The notes beneath the pieces are model-generated. The model was given only the letters and a program-made list of their open reading frames with translations. It was not told where the DNA came from and searched no databases. Positions 19,839-28,411 of a stretch of DNA of 64,000 nt are shown here, in pieces (the stretch's first letter is position 1; each line of letters starts with the position of its first letter). The stretch is from Bacteroidota bacterium (GTDB lineage Bacteria; Bacteroidota; Ignavibacteria; Ignavibacteriales; Melioribacteraceae): the NCBI GenBank assembly GCA_021824635.1, contig JAKAKD010000041.1, forward strand, positions 92,579 through 156,578, read 5' to 3'. Position numbers and translations under genes: made by a program.

Positions 19839-20732
19839 TTAGTCTAATTTTTGTTTTGTAATTTTTATATATGCAAGAAAGGTATTTTGCAGCAACATTG
19901 CAATCGTCATAGGTCCAACACCGCCCGGCACCGGAGTAATGAACGACGCTTTCTTTGATACATTTACATAATCAACATCGCCGACAATTTTATAACCTTT
20001 TGGCAATGATGAATCTTCAACTCTGTTAATACCAACATCAATGACTGCAACACCTTCCTTGACCATATCGGCAGTTATAAAATTTGCTTTTCCAATAGCG
20101 GCAATTAAAATATCCGCGCTTTTGGTGTATATAGAAATATTTTCAGCAGCGGAATGGCAAATTGTTACAATGGCGTTAGCACCCTCTTTTTTCTGAAGCA
20201 GCATATTTGCAACCGGTTTGCCCACAATGTTGCTTCTTCCAACAACAACAACATGTTTACCGCTTGTCTCTATTTTGTACCGCTTTATCAATTCAACAAT
20301 TCCGTTTGGAGTGCATGGATAAAATGTATCTTTACCAATAACTAAGTTGCCAACATTTATGGGATGAAAACCGTCAACATCTTTGCTCGGAGAAATTCTC
20401 TCAATAACTTTATCTTCATTAATATGTTTAGGCAAAGGAAGCTGAACAAGTATTCCGTGGTAATCATCATTTGAGTTGTAAAAATCAATCATCTCTAAAA
20501 GTTGCTGCTCTGAAGTCTCAACAGGAAGAATTTCGACTTTGGAATGCATACCGATTTCACCGCATGCTTTACCTTTTGATTTAACATAAGATTGAGATGC
20601 CGGATTATCGCCCACCATTATTGTTACTAATCCGGGAACACGAATATTCAATGACTTCAGCCATTCGATTTTACTCTTCAGTTCTTCACGAATTTCAGAT
20701 GCTATTTTCTTTCCGTCAATGACAACAGTCAT
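19839..20732 (-). CDS. folD: Bifunctional methylenetetrahydrofolate dehydrogenase/cyclohydrolase
   Basis: Interconverts 5,10-methylene-, methenyl- and 10-formyl-tetrahydrofolate in one-carbon metabolism; 297 residues. FolD signatures are present: VGDNPASQSYVKSKGKAC with the catalytic Lys, QLPLPKHIN, the phosphate-binding GRSNIVGKP and the C-terminal PVPGGVGPMTIAMLL. It is the first gene of the folD-deoC pair, with a 3-bp gap to deoC. Confidence 0.97.
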   Translation of the reverse strand: MTVVIDGKKIASEIREELKSKIEWLKSLNIRVPGLVTIMVGDNPASQSYVKSKGKACGEIGMHSKVEILPVETSEQQLLEMIDFYNSNDDYHGILVQLPLPKHINEDKVIERISPSKDVDGFHPINVGNLVIGKDTFYPCTPNGIVELIKRYKIETSGKHVVVVGRSNIVGKPVANMLLQKKEGANAIVTICHSAAENISIYTKSADILIAAIGKANFITADMVKEGVAVIDVGINRVEDSSLPKGYKIVGDVDYVNVSKKASFITPVPGGVGPMTIAMLLQNTFLAYIKITKQKLD

Positions 20733-20790
20733 AAATTGATTCTATCTCCAACTTCCATGTTGTAAAAATGTCTCAAATATTATTTTGTAC

Positions 20791-20884
20791 TGTCATTGCG
20801 AGGATACCGACTAAGTCGGGAGACGAAGCAATCTCTATCTGGACTAAAAACAAACTTTAGTTTGCTTCGCTTCGCTCGTAAAGA
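20791..20884 (+). repeat. GTCATTGCGAGG-type intergenic repeat
   Basis: The spacer between folD and the YmdB-like gene has TGTCATTGCGAGGAT, then a CCGACTAAGTCGG palindrome, then GACGAAGCAATCTC, and later GCTTCGCTTCGCTCG. This matches a family of non-coding repeats (GTCATTGCGAGG...GAAGCAATCTC) seen in many unrelated bacteria. It has no coding capacity. Confidence 0.6.
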
Positions 20885-20913
20885 CTAATATCGGAATTTT
20901 TTAAAAGACTTTT

Positions 20914-21714
20914 TTAACTGCTCTTCTTTTCAAATTCCGGCATAAAAATTCTTTCTATCTCTATAGTCTTTCCGGTAGAAGAATCTACTTTAAGGAATAG
21001 ACCGGTTAGATGAACATTATCAACAGCAGTTTGATATTTCTGCGGCGTCTGATAAAGAAACCGGTTTATTGCTGCATCCGTCTTCATTCCTATAACGGAA
21101 TCATAAGGACCTGTCATACCGCAATCAGTTATGAATCCGGTACCGTTTGGAAAAATTCTTTCATCGGATGTCTGCACATGCGTATGCGTACCAATTACAG
21201 CAGAAACTTTTCCATCAAGAAAATAAGCAAGAGCAATTTTTTCTGCAGTAGCTTCCGCATGCATATCAACAATGATAACTTTTGTTTCCTGTTTCAATTT
21301 TGATAGAACAAATTCAGCAGCACGGAACGGGCAGTCAATTGGCGTCATGTAAGAACGCCCCTGCAAATTCAGAACTGCTACTTTCCCCATTCCGCTGTCA
21401 AAAATATAATATCCGTTACCGTGTGTTCCTTTGGGATAGTTAAACGGACGAAGAGCACGCGGATCTTTCTTCAAATAATCCTGCGATTGAGGTTTATCCC
21501 AGGTATGATTTCCGCCGGTGATAACATTTACACCAAGATCAAAAAGAAATTTTGCCTCTTTTTCGGTGCATCCTTTGCCATCCGCCGCGTTCTCACCATT
21601 TACTATAACTACTTCTGCATTGTATTTCTTTATTAAGCTGGGCAGGTACAACTGAACCACATTTAGTCCGGGTTGACCGATGATATCGCCTATGAAAAGT
21701 ATATTAATTGTCAT
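20914..21714 (-). CDS. YmdB-type (TIGR00282) metallophosphoesterase
   Basis: A calcineurin-like phosphoesterase of the YmdB group, 266 residues; characterised members hydrolyse 2',3'-cyclic nucleotides and affect RNA turnover. Metal-site stretches are FIGDIIGQPG at the start, VNGENAADGKG, TGGNHTWDK, DMHAEATAEK and GTHTHVQTSD, with FITDCGMTGPYDSVIG toward the end. One copy of a 43-bp direct repeat sits 11-53 bp upstream of its start, between it and the RhuM-Fic gene. Confidence 0.93.
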   Translation of the reverse strand: MTINILFIGDIIGQPGLNVVQLYLPSLIKKYNAEVVIVNGENAADGKGCTEKEAKFLFDLGVNVITGGNHTWDKPQSQDYLKKDPRALRPFNYPKGTHGNGYYIFDSGMGKVAVLNLQGRSYMTPIDCPFRAAEFVLSKLKQETKVIIVDMHAEATAEKIALAYFLDGKVSAVIGTHTHVQTSDERIFPNGTGFITDCGMTGPYDSVIGMKTDAAINRFLYQTPQKYQTAVDNVHLTGLFLKVDSSTGKTIEIERIFMPEFEKKSS

Positions 21715-21724
21715 CTAATTCTTT

Positions 21725-21767
21725 CTTTTGGTGTGCAATATATCTAAAAACGAGTGAATACGAAAAG
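21725..21767 (+). repeat. 43-bp direct repeat, copy A
   Basis: Matches copy B at 22821-22863 at 39 of 43 positions; the core AATATATCTAAAAACGAG and the end GAATACGAAAAG are identical. The two copies are 1,096 bp apart, same orientation, and enclose the whole RhuM-Fic gene. Each lies just upstream of a minus-strand start (YmdB-like and RhuM-Fic). Confidence 0.85.
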
Positions 21768-21783
21768 AAGCGTTGTGGTCAGA

Positions 21784-22797
21784 TTAATTTTTCTTGTTGA
21801 TCAGGTTGATTACTACTTTCACTATCATATCTTTCTCTTTAGGATCACTCACAGCTATCATTAAACAAATTGCAACCAGAGCATTATCGGCTATTCTTTT
21901 TTCACCGTCCCTGTTATAGAGATAATTATTTTTGCTCAGGTACATTAGGAACAATGCAGCGGCAATTCTTTTATTACCGTCAATAAACGAATGGTTTTTA
22001 ATTGTCAGGTATAGAAGCATCGCTGCTTTTTCTACAAGACCCGGATAGAGTTCTTTTTTATTGAATGTCTGATAAATTGTGCCGACTGTACTTCTGAATG
22101 ATTCATCCTTTTCTTTACCAAACAAAGCAGAACCGCCAAATTTCTTTTTGAGATTCTTGATCATCACAATCGAGTCTTCATAGACAATTCTGTATTCCTC
22201 TTTTTCTTCTGTCTTCCGGGTTTTAAGTCTATTATTGTCATACTGGTCAAGAATATCAAGCGCATAAGTGTAATCGGAAATAACATTTAATATGCCGGAG
22301 AACTCATCTTTTGCCAATTGATATTTATCGGCAACCCGCTTAAAAATTTCTAAGGATTTTTCTAATTCTTTAATTCTTCCGGTTTGCTCCTTTAATCTTT
22401 TTTCGTTTAACGCATAACCTTTAATCAGGTATTCTTTAAGAACTTTATTTGCCCAAATCCGGAATTGTGTACCACGCTTTGAATTTACTCTATAACCGAC
22501 TGATAAAATTACATCGAGGTTATAAAACTTTACAGGTCTATCGGAATTTGGAATGTGCATTTTTTGCACATTGCTTTTTTCATCAAGTTCTTTAGTCTTG
22601 AAAATGTTGAATATATGGCGTGTTATTACGCTACGGTCCCTTTCGAACAGATCGGCAATTTGTTGATGCGTCAACCAAAGTGTTTCTTTTTCAAACTTTA
22701 CATCAATCGAAGTATCACCTTCAGGGGATCTATAAATAATTATCTCTCCTTTTGACGGAAGATAGATGTTCCCATTTTTCTTTTTTATGGTTTTCAT
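21784..22797 (-). CDS. RhuM family protein with Fic/Doc domain
   Basis: A two-domain protein of 337 residues. Residues about 15-130 form the RhuM-type region with a helix-turn-helix-like stretch (WLTHQQIADLFERDRSVITR). After a coiled linker (about 131-200), the C-terminal Fic/Doc fold carries the core motif HSFIDGNKR (H269, D273, N275, R277), complete for AMP- or phospho-transfer. Family members are called virulence proteins, but their target is not established. No antitoxin gene is adjacent. It is enclosed by the 43-bp direct repeats and looks like a laterally gained cassette. Confidence 0.85.
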   Translation of the reverse strand: MKTIKKKNGNIYLPSKGEIIIYRSPEGDTSIDVKFEKETLWLTHQQIADLFERDRSVITRHIFNIFKTKELDEKSNVQKMHIPNSDRPVKFYNLDVILSVGYRVNSKRGTQFRIWANKVLKEYLIKGYALNEKRLKEQTGRIKELEKSLEIFKRVADKYQLAKDEFSGILNVISDYTYALDILDQYDNNRLKTRKTEEKEEYRIVYEDSIVMIKNLKKKFGGSALFGKEKDESFRSTVGTIYQTFNKKELYPGLVEKAAMLLYLTIKNHSFIDGNKRIAAALFLMYLSKNNYLYNRDGEKRIADNALVAICLMIAVSDPKEKDMIVKVVINLINKKN

Positions 22798-22820
22798 TGA
22801 AATAGTTTTTTGTAAAACAC

Positions 22821-22863
22821 CTTTTGATGTATAATATATCTAAAAACGAGGGAATACGAAAAG
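22821..22863 (+). repeat. 43-bp direct repeat, copy B
   Basis: The second copy of the repeat at 21725-21767, with 4 mismatches. It lies 24-66 bp upstream of the RhuM-Fic start and 112 bp from the stop of the PIN-domain gene. It could be a duplicated insertion target or a duplicated promoter/leader. Confidence 0.85.
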
Positions 22864-22974
22864 TGGGACAATTGATACTTAATTTATTCTTAAAATTTGA
22901 CTCCAATTAACCATTTAGTTCGGTTATTAATTAGTTTTTTAACAACAAAGCAAAAAAGAAAAACGATATATTAC

Positions 22975-24099
22975 TTATCTCTTCCCTGCCTTGAGAAATG
23001 CCGTCTCCATTCTTAGGAAATTTATTTCATCATTAGTATAAACTATATCAGCAACTTTATGATCTAGGGAAACTGAGAACGCGACTACATTAGATAAATT
23101 TTCATTAGAAATATTCTTTCTACCTGTAGCAATTTGTTTGATTTCTTTTTCAAGAATAGTTCTGCCGCGTATCCAGCAGACTTTCCTTTCAAAACCAGCA
23201 ACAACAACTTGGGCCCGTTTATTCGCACATTTAATGGCAATATTTGATAAATCATCATCACCCAATACGATAAGAAGATGAACATCTTCATCAAGAAGTT
23301 TTTGGAGAATATGGGCCGCAAGATGCTTATCATCTAAAGGCAAAATAATCGTCCTTGAGAGATCAACTCGAGTTAATCGTTCTGCAATTTTTTGTTCTTC
23401 TTCAATTTCTAAGCTAGTAATTTCCGTTTCAGGGAAATTTATATTGATGAATTCAGTCAATAATTTGTAAAAGATAATGATACTTTTTTTCTTTAGCATC
23501 CATTCATCCATCAAATAATTGGAAAATATATCATTATCAAGTATAGAGACATAATCGGTATCTTGACTAATAAAATAAAGATCTTGGTCATCAGGGACTT
23601 CATTAATTAATGTTTCCCAAATAATGGCGTCACAATATGAGCCACTTTTACCTGGTGGATTACCGAGGTCAACTCGCAGTTTTGTTTTCGTCAATAATAA
23701 ATCCGAGAATGGAATTGGGGGAACAATAGAAAATATTTCACTTAAAAGCTTATCTGCTTTTAATGATTTTGACTTACTCTTTTTCATAATTGAAGTAATC
23801 AAGTTTTTCTTCAAGTTTTCTAACTTTCCTAATCCTTGCTGAATCTCTTTCATCTCAGGAATATCATGACATATTACAGGGACACTTAGCTTAGTGGAAA
23901 AAGACTCCAAGTTTTTTAATACTTCCTTTATTTTAGCCTCTCGGTTGCGGTTAAATTCATTGATGACTTGTTGAGGTACAAACAGTTTTAGTTTTCTTTT
24001 TTTGATTAGAAAAATAAGTTTTTCGAGAATTGTTAATTGATCAGAACTATAGCTAAAAAAATTTAAGTACGTATTAGTGTCGATAAATAAGTTAATCAT
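22975..24099 (-). CDS. PIN-like domain protein with C-terminal unknown domain
   Basis: 374 residues in two parts. The N-terminal 215 look like a PIN-type ribonuclease domain: LFIDTNTYL with Asp7, QQVINEFNR with Glu48, SYCDAIIWETL with Asp157, and YFISQDTDYV with Asp180/Asp182, the usual acidic metal set. Residues about 244-374 form a separate domain that is clearly homologous to the whole 131-residue protein encoded at 27158-27553 (shared DEDV..xIVLGxDxLS, DKRAxxVV-like and xGFxRKVxW segments, and an AGK ending). That domain has alternating hydrophobic strands and helices and is not recognised. No antitoxin is adjacent. It is last in the island operon. Confidence 0.75.
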   Translation of the reverse strand: MINLFIDTNTYLNFFSYSSDQLTILEKLIFLIKKRKLKLFVPQQVINEFNRNREAKIKEVLKNLESFSTKLSVPVICHDIPEMKEIQQGLGKLENLKKNLITSIMKKSKSKSLKADKLLSEIFSIVPPIPFSDLLLTKTKLRVDLGNPPGKSGSYCDAIIWETLINEVPDDQDLYFISQDTDYVSILDNDIFSNYLMDEWMLKKKSIIIFYKLLTEFININFPETEITSLEIEEEQKIAERLTRVDLSRTIILPLDDKHLAAHILQKLLDEDVHLLIVLGDDDLSNIAIKCANKRAQVVVAGFERKVCWIRGRTILEKEIKQIATGRKNISNENLSNVVAFSVSLDHKVADIVYTNDEINFLRMETAFLKAGKR

Positions 24100-24339
24100 G
24101 ATTAGTTTATCCTAGAAAATGAATAATTTTCACAAGTAGGATTCTTCTATTAAATCTTCCACCAATTATTCTTAGAATTGGGTAAGACTCTGAGATACTC
24201 ACTTCTGTTCTTACAATATCCAATATTATTCTAAATTAATTTAACACAAAATTAAATTATAATTAACTGGTTAAATTAGTTGAAGACTTTAATCTTATTG
24301 CCTACTTGGTTTTTCTTGTTTTAATATTATTCATTATTT

Positions 24340-25293
24340 CTATTTCCTTCTCTTCGATTTTCTAATATTACTTTTAGGCATTGCGGCTTTAACTCTCTTT
24401 TGCATCCCTCTGCCCGGAATTGTTGGCGTTTTTTCTTTGGCTGCCGATTGTTTTTCATTTTTCGAAACCGGGAATGCCAGCTTAGCTAGTTGTTCCATCG
24501 TTTTATTCAACTGTATTCTTGCCGGCGAAGGAAATACTGAATTTAATTCTTCGCTAGTAACTGTATCACCATCTTCGATTACCGGTTTATATGAATCGAA
24601 GCTGAAAGAAATTGTGTCTTCCGGCTCATAATAAACAATTTTGAAAAGAGGTTTGCGTAAATCAAGATCATATTGTGTCAAAGTTTTCCTTACATCAGGC
24701 CAAATCCAGGACTTTCTATATTCAAGCTGCAGATATTCTGTTCGGTATAAATAAAATTCCTTAACAACAGGACGTAGCTTAAGATATGCAAAAACTGAAC
24801 GAGTTGAGGCCTGGCTGCTTTGTTCAGGTATAGTAAACTCTATTGCCTCTAATTGTTCAAGATATGTTTCCGTAGAATAAGTTTTTGTTGAAGAGAGACC
24901 GTTCTGTAAAGTGGTAATCAATTCAACTCCAAATTTACTTTGTAGTTCGGAATTAATATTCGCTTTCAAGTTAGCAATACCAACTTCAAAAGAAGAGCCG
25001 ATCTTAGTTAAGACTTCTTGAGAAAGTTTATTTGCGATTGTAGAAGTAACTGATTCCTGTATGCTTCCGGTGAATTTTGTATTCTTACCTTTCTTGTTTT
25101 CCAACTTGTATTTTGCATTCACCGGCCAATCCATCTGTTTAATCACGGGACCGTTTACTGCCATATTTTCTTTTCTTTCAACTACCAATATGTGATGCCT
25201 GAATGCTGCGTATTTATATTGTCCTATTTTTGTCCATCCTTCTTTGTCGGAAAGGAAACTATCTTGGGGTGTTTGAATCCACGACCGCGGCAT
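24340..25293 (-). CDS. Uncharacterised island protein, 317 residues
   Basis: Not recognised. There is no signal peptide or transmembrane segment. Residues about 65-150 are rich in Ser, Thr, Asn and Leu (SIQESVTSTIANKLSQEVL, then helices), a composition that recalls pore-forming beta-hairpin regions, though no family motif was identified. The middle (160-240) has aromatic-rich strands (FYLYRTEYLQLEYRKSWIW). The C-terminal 50 residues are strongly basic (GRGMQKRVKAAMPK, ending in a KSKRRK tail), which could bind nucleic acid or acidic membrane. The ATG has GAGG about 9 nt upstream. Neighbours are the PIN-like gene and the 601-residue exported protein. Confidence 0.7.
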   Translation of the reverse strand: MPRSWIQTPQDSFLSDKEGWTKIGQYKYAAFRHHILVVERKENMAVNGPVIKQMDWPVNAKYKLENKKGKNTKFTGSIQESVTSTIANKLSQEVLTKIGSSFEVGIANLKANINSELQSKFGVELITTLQNGLSSTKTYSTETYLEQLEAIEFTIPEQSSQASTRSVFAYLKLRPVVKEFYLYRTEYLQLEYRKSWIWPDVRKTLTQYDLDLRKPLFKIVYYEPEDTISFSFDSYKPVIEDGDTVTSEELNSVFPSPARIQLNKTMEQLAKLAFPVSKNEKQSAAKEKTPTIPGRGMQKRVKAAMPKSNIRKSKRRK

Positions 25294-25355
25294 AAGTTAA
25301 TTCCTCATTTCTTAATTGATTAAAAACCCAACATTATTTCTGAAACAAAAAGAAA

Positions 25356-27161
25356 TTATTTGTCTGACGAAACATCTTCATCACCAGTTAAAGTTATACT
25401 ACCAACCGGAAAGCGTAAACCAAAAAACCAATACCATGTTTCAACTCCAAGATTTCGACCAAATCCAATTTGCAAAAAATCTAGAGCGGTAGTTGCTATT
25501 ACTCCCAAAGCAATCTCGGGTGTACTGTCAAGATTGAAATCCGGCGCTGCAACATTTATCCCAACACCAACATTCCAGAATTTGTTATATAGAAATGATT
25601 TCCTTGTGCCCCACTTGAATAATAAACTGTAAGAGGGCGCTGCCTGGAATTGTTTTGTCAATTTTGTAGCGGGGTTATTGATTGGATCTAAAAAGACAAC
25701 TCCAGCTGATAGTTGCGAATGCAAACCTATCAGGAACATAGTACAGGATCGGCGTTCAAGTTCAATATTAATTGGTGTTTGGTTTTCTTCGGATTTATTC
25801 TCGACAGTCGCTTTAAAATGAATCTCATCACCGGCTGAACGTTGACCGGTATTGCGTAAATCAATTTCGGTAGCATCCGGAATATCTTCCATCAACATGA
25901 ATTTTACCTTATCTGTGAATTCAAGGTTGGCCTGAGTCTGCTTTGCCACAGATGTTGCATTCCAATTTTGCAGCTCAGAAATATTAACACCAATGCTGTC
26001 TTTACAAAACGCACCGAAGTCTGGTAAACATGTTTTGGAATCTTTGATAACCTTATCAACTGTTTCTTTTAGCACCGCTTGAATCTTACCTTTCTGTTGT
26101 TCAAGACTGGCAAATTGATCTAAGAGGAGTTTTCCATCGGTCTGAATAGTCTTGAGAATTCCTATAGCACCGGTGAAATACATCAGTCCGCTGCCGACCG
26201 GGTCGGAAGAGTTTGATATTTCACGAGTTAATTTGGTAAGGTTTTTAACATCTGTTGCTAATGCATTCGCACTATTGAGCATTGGCTTCATTAAAGAAAT
26301 TAAACGATTATCTTTTGTGTTCACATCATAAATTTTCTTGAGACTATCGCTGAAGCAATTGTAACCGGATTCAAGTTTATCTTTCAAATCACTCAAAAGC
26401 GTTTTGACTCTATCAAATGAAGTGATTCCTTTTTTATTATAATCTTCGGCTTCTTTGGAGGCATTTTGAAATTCTTGCTGTAACTTCTCAGGTGTAGGCA
26501 TTGCAAACCTCGGAATTTCAGTAAAGACACCGTCGCTGTACGTATCAAATTGCGGTAAGTGAATTGGTTTAGTCTTTCCATTTTGGTCTCGTAAAAAACC
26601 GCCCAGCCGGAAGTAGACTCTTTTTTCCTTCAGTGATTTATCAATTTCGTCAGTTAGGTCGTTAATATGTTGTCTAACGATATCAAAGATTTGTTCATAT
26701 TGTTTTTTAGGATCTTCATCATTACCCAGAATTTCGTTTGCCATCTGTCTTAATTTTTTATCTTGGCTGATATAAGCTTCCAGCTCACTCATACTAGATG
26801 AGAATAAATTAATATTCTCTCTTCGTGTTTTGTAATCGCTCGATGAACTTCCCATGAGATCAAGAATTTTATTCTGAATTTTTAGGATGCCGATAATAAA
26901 CTTTAGCTTTCCGAGTTCTGATTCTACATCCAGTTTTACGGATTTGCCCATTTGATCTCTTAGCGCGATTTTATCAATACTAATTTTCAATGTGCTGTTG
27001 ATATCAACTATAGGGAAGGCTGATTTTCTAAAGTTGACATCGAAAACCTTACCTTGCCGGTCTGTTTCCTGGAATGTCAAAATCTGGGCATTAACCTGAA
27101 TTTGTACAATTAGTAAATAGCAAATTATACTAAGCAAATAAAAGGATTTATCACTTTTCAT
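25356..27161 (-). CDS. Exported protein with possible C-terminal beta barrel
   Basis: Not recognised; 601 residues. A signal peptide (about 1-25, hydrophobic LLSIICYLLIVQIQVNA, cleavage before QIL) sends it across the inner membrane. Residues 60-400 are mostly helical with coiled-coil-like stretches, including helices around residues 80-160 and 225-260. The last 130 residues alternate like outer-membrane strands (SLLFKWGTRKSFLYNKFW, NVGVGINVAAPDF, WYWFFGLRFPVG), suggesting a small barrel. Its ATG overlaps the stop of the preceding gene (ATGA), so the two are translationally coupled. An outer-membrane role is inference. Confidence 0.7.
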   Translation of the reverse strand: MKSDKSFYLLSIICYLLIVQIQVNAQILTFQETDRQGKVFDVNFRKSAFPIVDINSTLKISIDKIALRDQMGKSVKLDVESELGKLKFIIGILKIQNKILDLMGSSSSDYKTRRENINLFSSSMSELEAYISQDKKLRQMANEILGNDEDPKKQYEQIFDIVRQHINDLTDEIDKSLKEKRVYFRLGGFLRDQNGKTKPIHLPQFDTYSDGVFTEIPRFAMPTPEKLQQEFQNASKEAEDYNKKGITSFDRVKTLLSDLKDKLESGYNCFSDSLKKIYDVNTKDNRLISLMKPMLNSANALATDVKNLTKLTREISNSSDPVGSGLMYFTGAIGILKTIQTDGKLLLDQFASLEQQKGKIQAVLKETVDKVIKDSKTCLPDFGAFCKDSIGVNISELQNWNATSVAKQTQANLEFTDKVKFMLMEDIPDATEIDLRNTGQRSAGDEIHFKATVENKSEENQTPINIELERRSCTMFLIGLHSQLSAGVVFLDPINNPATKLTKQFQAAPSYSLLFKWGTRKSFLYNKFWNVGVGINVAAPDFNLDSTPEIALGVIATTALDFLQIGFGRNLGVETWYWFFGLRFPVGSITLTGDEDVSSDK

Positions 27162-27553
27162 AATTTACCTGCATCTAAAAAGCCCATGTCCACCGACAAG
27201 AAATCAATCTCGTCTTTTTTATGCAAAATCTTGCAGACTTTATTATCTAAAGTGACAAAGAAAACAATCACCTTATTTAGATCTTCCTTCGAGATATCCG
27301 CAGCTCCGGCTTTAAGTTCTTTAATTTCTTCCTGAAGAATTTTTCTGTCCGTTACCCAACCGACTTTACGTGCAAATCCATTCACAACAGGTTTTGCTCT
27401 TTTATCTACTATTTGAACAACCTTTTGTGATAGTTCATCGTTGCCAAGAACAATAGCCACAATAACATCTTCATCAAAAATTAAATGGCTAAATAATTTT
27501 TTTGCTAATACAGAGTCATTTGCTGGGAAAATAATTGTATGGTCAAGTTGCAT
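27158..27553 (-). CDS. Stand-alone copy of the island's unknown domain
   Basis: 131 residues, not recognised by family. It aligns over its full length with residues 244-374 of the PIN-like protein at 22975-24099, sharing for example DEDVxxxIVLGxDxLS, the xVVxGFxRKVxW stretch, DEIxFL and a common AGK terminus. Predicted as an alpha/beta fold without signal or membrane segment. The ATG has AGGAG 9 nt upstream. It overlaps the 601-residue exported protein by 4 bp, implying a working partnership although one is cytoplasmic and the other exported. Confidence 0.75.
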   Translation of the reverse strand: MQLDHTIIFPANDSVLAKKLFSHLIFDEDVIVAIVLGNDELSQKVVQIVDKRAKPVVNGFARKVGWVTDRKILQEEIKELKAGAADISKEDLNKVIVFFVTLDNKVCKILHKKDEIDFLSVDMGFLDAGKL

Positions 27554-27596
27554 GATATTTTCTCCTATTTAGTATTCTTTACAATAAAAATAATTG

Positions 27597-28331
27597 CTAG
27601 CCATTGTTTTCATCATCCGTCTTTGGTTTATCGGGTGTTAACTTCCCTTCCCGTTCTTCACCTTTTGTTACAAACATTGTTTTGAATAATTCGGCAAGTT
27701 TATTTGTCGCCTGGTCTGTAAACATTCCAACAAGAGTGCTTATTGCTGCTATACCATACAAATTTGCGTCGAGACTCGAAGCGCTGCCTGAAAAGAATCC
27801 TGCACGTACAACAAGATAAAAAACCAAGGAAACCATTCCACCAAGTATCGGTCTGCCGAAATACCATAGACTCCATGAACGGAATAATCTTCTCTGTCCG
27901 CGGAAATCCATTAGCGATGATAAACCGTGTGTTGAACCGCCGAGTACACCGAATAATAAACTGAGTATCAGAAGACGAATTCCTAAATCCATTTCTTTTG
28001 CTTCACTTTTTGCTTCTGTTTGTTTGTTCCGTCCTTTAACAGTCTTGAGAGTAGAATCGGCTTTGCTTTTCTGTAATGCTGAATCGGCAATAGTTTGAGA
28101 AGCAGAAAGGGAATCTTTAGCTATACTATTTTTTGTTTCATCTTTAGGAGGTTCTGCCGGCCAAATATTTAAAGCTACGATAATTGCCGCAATACCGGTT
28201 ATGATATTCCACGCAGCAAGTAAACGATGAAATAACGGTTTCATTGAACCGAGATCATCGGTTACATATTGTGAATCATCTTTTTCTTTCCATTTTAAAT
28301 CATCAGGAGGAGTTGGTTGTTCGTCTGACAT
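27597..28331 (-). CDS. Island multi-pass membrane protein
   Basis: Not recognised; 244 residues. One hydrophobic segment at about 40-58 (WNIITGIAAIIVALNIW) is followed by a polar, Ser/Lys/Asp-rich loop (about 60-112) and a cluster of hydrophobic stretches at about 115-205 (LLILSLLFGVLGG, MVSLVFYLVVRAGFF, YGIAAISTLVGMF). The C-terminal 35 residues are charged. The layout suggests four segments with a periplasmic polar loop. The ATG has AGGAG upstream. It lies between the GH46-like gene and the unknown-domain gene on one strand, with small gaps. Confidence 0.7.
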   Translation of the reverse strand: MSDEQPTPPDDLKWKEKDDSQYVTDDLGSMKPLFHRLLAAWNIITGIAAIIVALNIWPAEPPKDETKNSIAKDSLSASQTIADSALQKSKADSTLKTVKGRNKQTEAKSEAKEMDLGIRLLILSLLFGVLGGSTHGLSSLMDFRGQRRLFRSWSLWYFGRPILGGMVSLVFYLVVRAGFFSGSASSLDANLYGIAAISTLVGMFTDQATNKLAELFKTMFVTKGEEREGKLTPDKPKTDDENNG

Positions 28332-28411
28332 CGCTTATTCTCCTTATAAATTTTATAACTTGTTGATTTTTTTAATCAGGCTGATGATCCGTAACAATCA
28401 TTATTTTATCA

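Noticed and set aside
23085..23333. Minus-strand frame of 82 residues inside the PIN-like gene
   Set aside because: An out-of-frame shadow of the C-terminal unknown domain; a frameshift is not needed because the main frame is intact.
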